Made by a program: the position numbers and the translations under genes
NCBI GenBank assembly: GCA_963705635.1
Contig: CAVPKH010000001.1
Location: forward strand, 248,001 to 312,000
Reading direction: 5' to 3'
Origin: VRUE01 sp963705635
Lineage (GTDB): Bacteria; Actinomycetota; Thermoleophilia; Solirubrobacterales; 70-9
DNA length: 64,000 nt
The notes under the pieces: model-generated
Seen by the model: the letters and a program-made list of their open reading frames with translations, nothing else
What the model was told of the DNA's origin: nothing
Databases searched by the model: none
Shown here: positions 1 through 7,029 of the stretch, in pieces
Numbering within the stretch: the first letter of the stretch is position 1
Layout: each line of letters starts with the position of its first letter

Positions 1-2
1 TC

Positions 3-503
3 ACCAAGCAGGCCAGGGTTTCCCGCCGCGTCTTCTACGCCAACTTCGAGAGCAAGGAGGAGTGCTTCCTCGCCGCCTTCGACGTCGTCGTCGGGCATAT
101 CCGCGAGCTGGCGGGCGAGGCGGTCGCGGGGATCGACGATTGGCCGCGCCGCGCCATCGTCGCCTCCCGCGCCGTCCTGCTCTTCTTCGCCGAGGAGCCG
201 GACCTGGCCCGTCTCTGCCTGGTCGAGTCGCAGGCCGCCGGTCCGGCCGTCGCGGCGCGCTTCCACGAGACGGTCCACGAGGTCGTCCCCTATCTCGAGC
301 AGGGCCGAGCGGAGCGTCGGGGCGAGCGCGAATTGCCGCCGACCACCGAGGAGTCGACGATCGGCGCCCTGGTCATGCTCACCTCCCGCAAGGTCGCCGC
401 CGGCGAAGCCGAGCAGCTCGAGGATCTCCTTCCCGACTTCGCCGAGTTCATCCTCGCGCCGTACCTCGGGGCTGAAGCGGCGGGACGCCTCGCTCGCTCC
501 TAG
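3..503 (+). CDS. TetR-family transcriptional regulator, C-terminal part (5' end outside window)
   Basis: The reading frame is open from base 3 to the TAG at 501-503 and has no start in the window, so the gene is cut by the window edge. The first residues (VSRRVFYANFESKEECFLAA) match the end of the TetR helix-turn-helix, where the recognition helix is followed by the FY..F..KEE signature. The remaining ~140 residues are a helical ligand/dimer domain with no recognisable family. The gene converges with the nucleotidyltransferase gene on the other strand and overlaps its end by 4 bases. A second TetR gene at 19842-20438 has the same signature and stands in the same relation to the second secretome unit, so this one may control the unit starting at 1417 (inference). 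An overlapping frame at 62-475 is an Arg-rich shadow. Confidence 0.85.
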   Translation, partial: TKQARVSRRVFYANFESKEECFLAAFDVVVGHIRELAGEAVAGIDDWPRRAIVASRAVLLFFAEEPDLARLCLVESQAAGPAVAARFHETVHEVVPYLEQGRAERRGERELPPTTEESTIGALVMLTSRKVAAGEAEQLEDLLPDFAEFILAPYLGAEAAGRLARS

Positions 504-970
504 CTTTCGGGAAGGTTCTCCAAATCCAGCAGGTCCTGTGTGCGGCTCTGCGCCTGCTTCATCTCGCGTAGGCGAGCCAGCGAGCAGACGCGCACCGGAA
601 TGCCGAGCAGGTCACTCTCGACTGCGTCATCGACGAGCTGGGAGTAGCTGGGCACGCCCTGCGCCCGTTGCACGACGTCCAGTGCACCAAACTTGGTCGT
701 TGCGGTGACGTTGCCGCCCCGCCGAATTACGCTGGCGTCATTCGCGGGATCGAACCGCCTTCCGCCCACCGTCGGCAGAGTCGATTCAAGATCCTCCAGA
801 GCGACGGTCAGGCGCTTCAAGTTTTCGGGATCGGGGTCAGGAACCAGATCCAGATCCTCGGTGCCGCGGACGAATCCGTGCGCCCCAACGGCGACGCCGC
901 CGATCACGACGAAACGGACATCGTGACGATGTAGGGCCTCGAGCAGCGAGCGAAGGTCGAATTCGCTCAA
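500..970 (-). CDS. Nucleotidyltransferase-fold protein (MNT/AbiEii-like), possible toxin-antitoxin component
   Basis: The 156-aa product carries the minimal nucleotidyltransferase signature: VIGGVAVGAHG at about residues 20-30, then GTEDLDLV with the paired metal-binding acidic residues. This fold is typical of AbiEii/MNT-type proteins that transfer nucleotides to a partner in toxin-antitoxin systems. I chose the TTG at 970 because it overlaps the stop of the 53-aa upstream ORF (TTGA), which suggests translational coupling. An ATG at 1012 would need a long overlap with that ORF. The 3' end overlaps the convergent TetR gene by 4 bases. The fold call is fairly safe; the toxin-antitoxin role is inferred only from the pairing with a small upstream ORF. 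Confidence 0.75.
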   Translation of the reverse strand: MSEFDLRSLLEALHRHDVRFVVIGGVAVGAHGFVRGTEDLDLVPDPDPENLKRLTVALEDLESTLPTVGGRRFDPANDASVIRRGGNVTATTKFGALDVVQRAQGVPSYSQLVDDAVESDLLGIPVRVCSLARLREMKQAQSRTQDLLDLENLPES

Positions 971-1128
971 TGTGCCTTGGCAGCGCCCTTGATGGCGCTC
1001 ATCTGCTTGCACAGCGCGTGCATTCGAGCCAAGCGCTCACTCATCGGTGCCTTGTGATCCGCCTCCAGGCGGATGCCTCGCGCGCGAGCTAGATCGCCGA
1101 TGTCGCCGCCATGCGTTCTCGCCGCCAT
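967..1128 (-). CDS. Small 53-aa protein translationally coupled to the nucleotidyltransferase
   Basis: The ORF runs from an ATG at 1128 to a TGA at 967-969 and overlaps the TTG start of the nucleotidyltransferase. The product is small and basic, with a helical second half (SERLARMHALCKQMSAIKG), which suits a small antitoxin or partner protein. I recognise no family. The position directly upstream of, and overlapping, an MNT-type gene is the main support. No strong Shine-Dalgarno sequence precedes the ATG. An internal ATG at PMSERL would give only about 25 residues. Confidence 0.5.
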   Translation of the reverse strand: MAARTHGGDIGDLARARGIRLEADHKAPMSERLARMHALCKQMSAIKGAAKAH

Positions 1129-1233
1129 GCGCCAAGTCTAGCGGCGGCACTCCAGCAGCCGGGTAATTCGGTACCCGCATATATGCCCAAGGAACGCATC
1201 TGGGAACGCTCTTTTTCTTTTGGGAACTTTTCC

Positions 1234-1262
1234 TTGACAACCCCAGAACGGGGTGCTTCACT
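1234..1262 (+). promoter_or_regulatory. Probable sigma70-type promoter of secretome unit 1, with a palindrome in the spacer
   Basis: A perfect -35 TTGACA (1234-1239) is followed after 17 bases by a weak -10, TTCACT (1257-1262). The spacer holds the inverted repeat ACCCC-N5-GGGGT (1240-1254), a good size and position for a repressor operator. Just upstream the heptamer TGGGAAC occurs twice, 20 bases apart (1201-1207 and 1221-1227). The promoter lies about 105 bases before the structured leader of the next gene. The -10 is poor, so the exact start point is uncertain. Confidence 0.5.
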
Positions 1263-1338
1263 AGCGCCACTTGCCGGTACAGCTAACACCTTCTAGGAAC
1301 TAGCTGCACCACAGCAAGCGAATCAGGGAACAAGCGGT

Positions 1339-1410
1339 ACAGGGACAACCGAGCCTCGCGGAAGCCGCCAAGGGAAGCGGCCGGCAGAGGGGCTCACGGG
1401 ACAAGGAGAG
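1339..1410 (+). promoter_or_regulatory. Structured 5' leader, copy 1 (shared with 20721-20794)
   Basis: These 72 nt ending in the ribosome binding site AAGGAGAG are repeated almost exactly upstream of the collagen-like gene 19 kb away; the copies differ by one 2-nt indel and two substitutions. It can fold into an outer stem (ACCGAGCC with GGGGCTCACGG) around an inner hairpin (GCCGC-N7-GCGGC), placing the RBS just 3' of the outer stem. This is the layout of a translational control element. I cannot match it to a riboswitch class I know. The first ~12 nt resemble the start of the c-di-GMP-I core, but the rest of that motif is missing. Confidence 0.6.
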
Positions 1411-1416
1411 GTATTC

Positions 1417-4400
1417 GTGAGGAATCCGTCTGCACCGGCCTCTGGCCGCCGCGAGCGCGGTGGCGATGCGTCCTCGACCTCCGCGGGACACGGCAGCGTC
1501 AAAGGGCGACTTCGCTCCCGCCGGCTCCTCGTCCTCGCCGCGACCGTCTTCGTCGCACTGGCCGCCGCCGCGACGACCCAGGCCTCCAGCGGCATCATCG
1601 GCTACTTCGAACTGGGCGGGGAATTCGAAGGGTCCCTCCAGACGGAAGCCGGAGCAAAGGTCGGTGACGTCGATGTCAATGCCAACGGCGCTGGCGCCGC
1701 CGACCCCGGCGATGTCTACGTCCTTGCCAGCGGCGCCTTCGGCAGCAGCGTGCGGCAGCTCTCGGCTGCCGATGACCTCATCCGTATGTGGGGCACGAAC
1801 ACGGTCAAAAGCGGCCCCGGCCAGGCAGACGAGACGCAGGCCGTTCAGGTCGATGCGACGGGTGGCACGTTCACGCTCGGCTTCGACGCCGACACGACTC
1901 CTGACATCGCCGCCGACGCGACGGCGGCCCAGGTCGAATCCGCCCTCAACGGCCTCGCCTCGATCGGCGCCGGCGGGGTCAGTGTCACCGGCGGCCCCGG
2001 CGACATCGGCGGCACCGCTCCCTACATCGTCATCTTCGACGGCGGCTCGCTCGCCGGCACGGATCAGCCGCAGCTGAGAGCAGCCAACGGCAGCGTTCCT
2101 CTGAGCGGCGGCGCGGCTTCGGTCAGCTCCTACACCACGAACACTGGTGGCAGCGGCTTTGAGATCTGCGAGCCGGCCAACGGCGACGAATGCCGCGATC
2201 CGGGCGCAGGGTCCACGGGCAGCGTTGCCGTCGATCAGGCAAATGGCGATGTCTACACCACCAGCAACAACGCAATCGAAAAGTACTCGGCAACCGGGCA
2301 GTTCCAGCGAGCCTGGGGCAGGGACGTCGTCGCCGCCGGTCCCGACGACAGCTCCATCGACGAGCAGAAGAGCGTCACGGTCAAAGCCACCGGAGGCACT
2401 TTCACCCTCGGCTACCGTCGAACGCTCAACTCATCGGTGGAGAGCACCCCGCGGCTTCCTTACGACGCCACTGCGGCGGCGGTCGAATCGGCCCTTGACA
2501 ACCTCGCCGAAATCGGCGGAGCCGGAAGCTCGGTCACCGTCACGGGAGGGCCGGGCGACCTGACGGGCTCCAACCCGTACTTGATCACGTTCCACGGCCT
2601 GCTCGGCGGCGATGACCTTGCCGACGGCGACGGCGAAGAGGTCCTGGTCTCCAACCCAAACGGCCTGACGATCAGCAGTGGCAGCAAGTCCGCCGACATT
2701 GACACCGTTGCCGACGGCGGCGGCTATGAGATCTGCAAATCCGAGGATGCCTGCAAGGAGGGCTCTGCAAAAGACTCCGCCACCGCCATGGCGCTTAGAA
2801 CGTTTAACTCAAGCCTTTCCGTGGCACCGGCCGGGGCGCCAAATGCCGGCAACGTGATCGCCGGCGACGGAGAACGCAACCGGGTGCAGGAGTCGACCCC
2901 GCAAGGGGCCTTCGTCCGCACCTTCGGCTGGGACGTCGATGCCACCGATCCCTCCACCGGCTTCGAGGTCTGCACCGCCGAATCGGGCCACGCCTGCCAG
3001 GGTGGATCGTCTGGGTCAGGCGTCGGCCAGTTCGCCACTCCAAACGGCGCGACGCTGCGGGCGCTCGCCGAGGACTCGAGCGGCGCCATCTACACGGCCG
3101 AGCAGGAAGACGGTTCCAGCTCGGTGACAGCCGGCATGCGCGTGCAGAAGTTCATCCCCGCAGGCGGCCTTGGCCTCACTCCCACGCCCTTCGGCACCAG
3201 CGAGACCCAGGCGCTTACGACCAACGCCGGGGCCGGTCAGTTCCGCCTCGTCTTCGGCATCGAGGGGGATGCGGACGATTCCTTCGCTGTTCTTCCCACC
3301 GAAGGCACAGGCGATCTCGCTTCAGGCTCGATGACGATAACCAACGTCAACACCGTCAAAGGCGCCTTCGAAGTCGGCCTTCCAGTGAGGACGACCAACG
3401 GCACCCTGCCTGACGAAACCATTATTGCTGCGGTCGGTCCCAATACGCTCACGATCTCCAAGCCCGCCATTAAAGATGCTGCCGCTGACTTGTACACAAA
3501 CGTGGTGCTGAGGTCTTCGCGCCGCTACAAGACCGCGGACCTTCCCTACAACGCCAGCGCCAGCCAGGTCGAAACGGCGCTCAACTCGCTGCCGTCGGTC
3601 AGCGCCGAAGGTGGCTCGGTCAGCGTTACGGGGGGGCCCGGCGACCCCGGCGGCACATCGCCCTACCTGATCACGTTCGACGGCGGGCTCTTGGCGCGCA
3701 CCGATCCCACCCAGATCGCGGTTGCCGCCGCCGCCACCCCCCTCAGCGGCGGCAGCGGCGCAGGCGCCAACACTGCGAGCGTGGAGACGACGACGCCGGG
3801 CGGGCCCGGCGGAGTCGATGGCAAAAGCTCACCGTTGGATATCGCAGTAGGTCCCGGCGATCACGTTTTCGTGGCGAAGTACTTCCCTCAGAGTTTCGCA
3901 CTGTGCCCGGATGGCGTGGCGTCACCGTCGGAGATCCGGATCGAGGAGCTCGATCCGAGTGGCACGGTGCTCGGGACCAGCGATCCCTGTGCCGGATTGT
4001 TGGGTTACCGACGAGAAGGGAATCGTCGTTCGAGCCTGACGGTCAATTCGCTGACCGGTCATCCATATCTGCTCAACCAAAACACATCCGTCGAGCAGCC
4101 CCGCCTCAACGTCTTCGGACCACCGTCCCCGCCACCGAGCCTCACGGTCGAAGCGATCTCGAATATCGGTGCCGGCGGAGGAACGGTCTCAGGATCGATC
4201 AATCCCAACGGACCGGAAACGAGCTATCCCGACACGACCGGTACTCCGAGCGTCACCAAGACCACCTATCGGGTCGAATACAAGAAGAGCTCCGATTCGA
4301 CCTGGGCGGCGTACACCCCGGATCTCCCCGTCGGCAATGGCACCAACGCCGTGCCCTTCAGCGTCGGAGTAGGCGGCCTGGCGCCGAAGACCGAATACGA

Positions 4401-7029
4401 ACTGAAAGTGGTTGTGGTCAAGCCGTTCGCGGCGACCGTCGAAGAAGCGAAGAGCTTCACGACGCCGCCGGCGCCGCCTGAAATCGAGGCGTTCTCCTCG
4501 AGCGGCGTGACCTTGAGCTCAGCCGACCTGAACGCGACGATCAACCCCCAGGGAACCGCCACCAGCTACCACTTCGAGTACGGCACCACGCCCGCCTACG
4601 GCAACAGCACGGCGGAGACGAGCATTGGCGAATCGCATGAAGGCGAGTCGGTGCAGGAGCACATCGAGGGCCTGCAGGATGCCGTTTACCACTTCCGTGT
4701 TATCGCCACCAACACGAGCGGCACCACGACCAGCGCCGATCAGACCCTTACGTTCCACCCGCCGGTCTGTCCCAACCAGACCGTGCGCCAGCAGACCGGC
4801 GCCGCCTACCTGCCCGACTGCCGTGCCTACGAGCTGGTCTCGCCAGAAGACGCCGGCGGTACCACCCTCTTCACCGGCGGACCGCAGAGTCCCTATGCGT
4901 CCAACCCGCCGCGGCTGGCCTTCGTCGGCCAGCTCGCCGCGATCCCCGGCTCCGGGCGCAATCCGATCAATACCGCGGGGGATCTCTACATCGCGACCCG
5001 CGGCGCCAGCGGCTGGAGCAGCCGCTACGTCGGGCCGTCTGCAGAGGAAGCGGGTTGCGCGGGCGGCCGGCCGTTGATCAGCGGCAGCGGAGCACCGACG
5101 ACGATTCAGAACGACGTGATGGCCGATCCCGGTTTGAACCGCGTCATCGATTGGAATCTCGGAAATCCAATCGAGTGCTCCTTCGGCTCTTTCGGCAACA
5201 TCAGGCCTTCGGACCTCAACACCGCGGCTCGCGGGTCCAACGCTCCCTATCTGTGGAGCGCGCACGGCGATTTTCTCGATCGCTGGCCGACCTCGGCCGC
5301 CGACCTGCCGGGCGGCGAAGAGAATTTCGCCTGCCCGCAGGACCCAAGCATCCATCCCTACCCGACGGGCTTCTTCGGCAACGTTCCGGTCTCCTACTTC
5401 TGCAGCACCTACGTCGACGCTTCCAAAGACCTCAATCACTTCGTCTTCTCGACCCAGTCGGGCCTCTTCGGCGAAGCCGGGCTCGCCAAAGCACCCGGGT
5501 CGGCCTACGACAACGACACGGCCAACAACACCTTGCGCCTGGTCTCGAAGCTGCCGAACGGCGAACCGATCGGGCAGGAGCCCGGCGGCAAAGCCGGCCC
5601 CGAAGAGCTGATCCGGTTCCCGGCGGTCTCGGCCAACGGCTCCCACATCCTGATGGGAACGGCGACCAAGCCGGCGTGCAGGCAGGCGGACTTCCCCGTG
5701 GGAGGGCCGCTGGTAACGCCCCTGTGCCCATTGGTCACCCAGCCGACCCATCTCTACCTGCGGGTAAACGGTGCGGTCAGCTATGACGTTTCCGACGGCA
5801 GGGCGGTCAAATACATCGGCTCGACCCCCGACGTCACCAAGATCTACTTCACTACGGCGGCGCAGATGACGGGCGATGACGCGGACCAAAGCGTCGACCT
5901 CTACAGGTGGAGCGAGAACGGTGGCAGCCCGCAGCTGACCCGCATCTCGACCGGCGAAGCGGGTCCAGTCGGCAATACCGACGACTGCGCATCGACCTGG
6001 ACGACGAGCTGCGCGGTCACGACCTATGACGACTCAGTAATTTCCACCGCCCTGTACAACCGAGGGGGAGCCGGAAGCTTTGACCAAAGCAACACCAACC
6101 CCGGCTACACCGACAACGCGATCGCGGCGAAAAGCGGCGACATCTACTTCTACTCTCCCGAGCAGCTGGTAACGGGCAAAGGAGCGCCCGGCAAGGAGAA
6201 CCTCTACCTCTACCGCGACGGCAGCGTGCGCCACGTGGCCACCCTCGATGACGATCCGTACTGTCTTCCAGGAGCGTTTCAGCGGCCGGCGTGCAGCAAC
6301 GGGGCGGTGGGCAGGCTGCAGGTCACCCCCGACGGAAGGTTCGCTGCCTTCGTCACCACCAGTCGGATCACGGCCTACGACAACGCCGGCTTCGCCGAGA
6401 TGTATCGCTACGACGCAGAAACCGAAAAGGTGCAGTGCGTCTCGTGTAGACCAGACGGCTCGCCTCCCATCGACGATGTGTTGGGCAGCGAGGGGGGCCG
6501 CTTCCTCACCGACGACGGCCGGGTCTTCTTTGACACCACCGAACCGCTGGAGCCGAGGGATACCAATGCTGGAATTGACGGCTTCAGCGGCAAGCCAGTG
6601 GGCTCCGACGTCTATGAGTTTGCCGACGGGCGACCGCAGCTGATCTCGTCGGGTACGGGTACCGCTGAAGTCGGAGGATCGGGCAGCCCCCCCGGTTTCT
6701 ACGGGGTCAGCGCCGACGGGGTCGATGTCTATTTCGGCACCACCGACACGCTCGTCGGCCAGGATCGCAACGGCCAGCAGCTGAAGTTCTATGACGCGCG
6801 GACCAACGGCGGTTTCTCGTTCGTGCCGGCGCCGGCGCCCTGTGCCTCGGCGGACGAGTGCCACGGGCCGCCGTCCGTTCCCCCTGCGCCGCTCCCGGGC
6901 GGAACCGGCGCCCAGCTCGGTGCGAGTGGTAACGCTCGAAAAGCCCACAAACACAAGCACCCTAAGCAAAAGCACCACAAAAATCGGTCGAAGCGAACAG
7001 CCCACAACCAAACGGGAGGTGCCCGATGA
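1417..7029 (+). CDS. Giant secreted propeller protein, family A (NHL / Fn3-like / TolB-like), 1870 aa
   Basis: The GTG at 1417 lies 6 bases after the AAGGAGAG ribosome site. Residues ~34-57 form a signal peptide after an Arg-rich start. Residues ~60-880 hold NHL-type propeller repeats (VDQANGDVY...IEKYSATG), interrupted by three ~95-120-aa modules starting near residues 140, 316 and 596, each ending in VTGGPGD.GG..PY. Two Fn3-like domains follow (~905-1015 and 1020-1113, with YHFEYGTT and YHFRVIATN). The C-terminal propeller (~1118-1805) opens with CPNQTVRQQ...DCRAYELVSP. It ends with a two-Cys motif (PCASADECHG), a Pro-rich linker and a His/Lys-rich tail. The protein is exported, and its ligand is unknown. 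It overlaps the next gene by ATGA. Related proteins lie at 9860, 21747 and 32040. Confidence 0.85.
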   Translation: MRNPSAPASGRRERGGDASSTSAGHGSVKGRLRSRRLLVLAATVFVALAAAATTQASSGIIGYFELGGEFEGSLQTEAGAKVGDVDVNANGAGAADPGDVYVLASGAFGSSVRQLSAADDLIRMWGTNTVKSGPGQADETQAVQVDATGGTFTLGFDADTTPDIAADATAAQVESALNGLASIGAGGVSVTGGPGDIGGTAPYIVIFDGGSLAGTDQPQLRAANGSVPLSGGAASVSSYTTNTGGSGFEICEPANGDECRDPGAGSTGSVAVDQANGDVYTTSNNAIEKYSATGQFQRAWGRDVVAAGPDDSSIDEQKSVTVKATGGTFTLGYRRTLNSSVESTPRLPYDATAAAVESALDNLAEIGGAGSSVTVTGGPGDLTGSNPYLITFHGLLGGDDLADGDGEEVLVSNPNGLTISSGSKSADIDTVADGGGYEICKSEDACKEGSAKDSATAMALRTFNSSLSVAPAGAPNAGNVIAGDGERNRVQESTPQGAFVRTFGWDVDATDPSTGFEVCTAESGHACQGGSSGSGVGQFATPNGATLRALAEDSSGAIYTAEQEDGSSSVTAGMRVQKFIPAGGLGLTPTPFGTSETQALTTNAGAGQFRLVFGIEGDADDSFAVLPTEGTGDLASGSMTITNVNTVKGAFEVGLPVRTTNGTLPDETIIAAVGPNTLTISKPAIKDAAADLYTNVVLRSSRRYKTADLPYNASASQVETALNSLPSVSAEGGSVSVTGGPGDPGGTSPYLITFDGGLLARTDPTQIAVAAAATPLSGGSGAGANTASVETTTPGGPGGVDGKSSPLDIAVGPGDHVFVAKYFPQSFALCPDGVASPSEIRIEELDPSGTVLGTSDPCAGLLGYRREGNRRSSLTVNSLTGHPYLLNQNTSVEQPRLNVFGPPSPPPSLTVEAISNIGAGGGTVSGSINPNGPETSYPDTTGTPSVTKTTYRVEYKKSSDSTWAAYTPDLPVGNGTNAVPFSVGVGGLAPKTEYELKVVVVKPFAATVEEAKSFTTPPAPPEIEAFSSSGVTLSSADLNATINPQGTATSYHFEYGTTPAYGNSTAETSIGESHEGESVQEHIEGLQDAVYHFRVIATNTSGTTTSADQTLTFHPPVCPNQTVRQQTGAAYLPDCRAYELVSPEDAGGTTLFTGGPQSPYASNPPRLAFVGQLAAIPGSGRNPINTAGDLYIATRGASGWSSRYVGPSAEEAGCAGGRPLISGSGAPTTIQNDVMADPGLNRVIDWNLGNPIECSFGSFGNIRPSDLNTAARGSNAPYLWSAHGDFLDRWPTSAADLPGGEENFACPQDPSIHPYPTGFFGNVPVSYFCSTYVDASKDLNHFVFSTQSGLFGEAGLAKAPGSAYDNDTANNTLRLVSKLPNGEPIGQEPGGKAGPEELIRFPAVSANGSHILMGTATKPACRQADFPVGGPLVTPLCPLVTQPTHLYLRVNGAVSYDVSDGRAVKYIGSTPDVTKIYFTTAAQMTGDDADQSVDLYRWSENGGSPQLTRISTGEAGPVGNTDDCASTWTTSCAVTTYDDSVISTALYNRGGAGSFDQSNTNPGYTDNAIAAKSGDIYFYSPEQLVTGKGAPGKENLYLYRDGSVRHVATLDDDPYCLPGAFQRPACSNGAVGRLQVTPDGRFAAFVTTSRITAYDNAGFAEMYRYDAETEKVQCVSCRPDGSPPIDDVLGSEGGRFLTDDGRVFFDTTEPLEPRDTNAGIDGFSGKPVGSDVYEFADGRPQLISSGTGTAEVGGSGSPPGFYGVSADGVDVYFGTTDTLVGQDRNGQQLKFYDARTNGGFSFVPAPAPCASADECHGPPSVPPAPLPGGTGAQLGASGNARKAHKHKHPKQKHHKNRSKRTAHNQTGGAR

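Noticed and set aside
62..475. 137-aa Arg-rich ORF at the window start
   Set aside because: Shadow of the TetR frame, which has the better codon pattern and a recognisable domain.
1339..1410. c-di-GMP-I riboswitch call for the twin leaders
   Set aside because: The first ~12 nt (ACAGGGACAACC) resemble the class start, but the GGGACGCAAAGCC block and the second stem pattern are missing.
4519..5889. Long minus-strand ORFs inside the giant genes (also 20816-21988, 31701-33074, 34998-35873)
   Set aside because: Low-complexity Arg/Gly/Val translations with no domain, caused by high GC and few stops in antisense frames.
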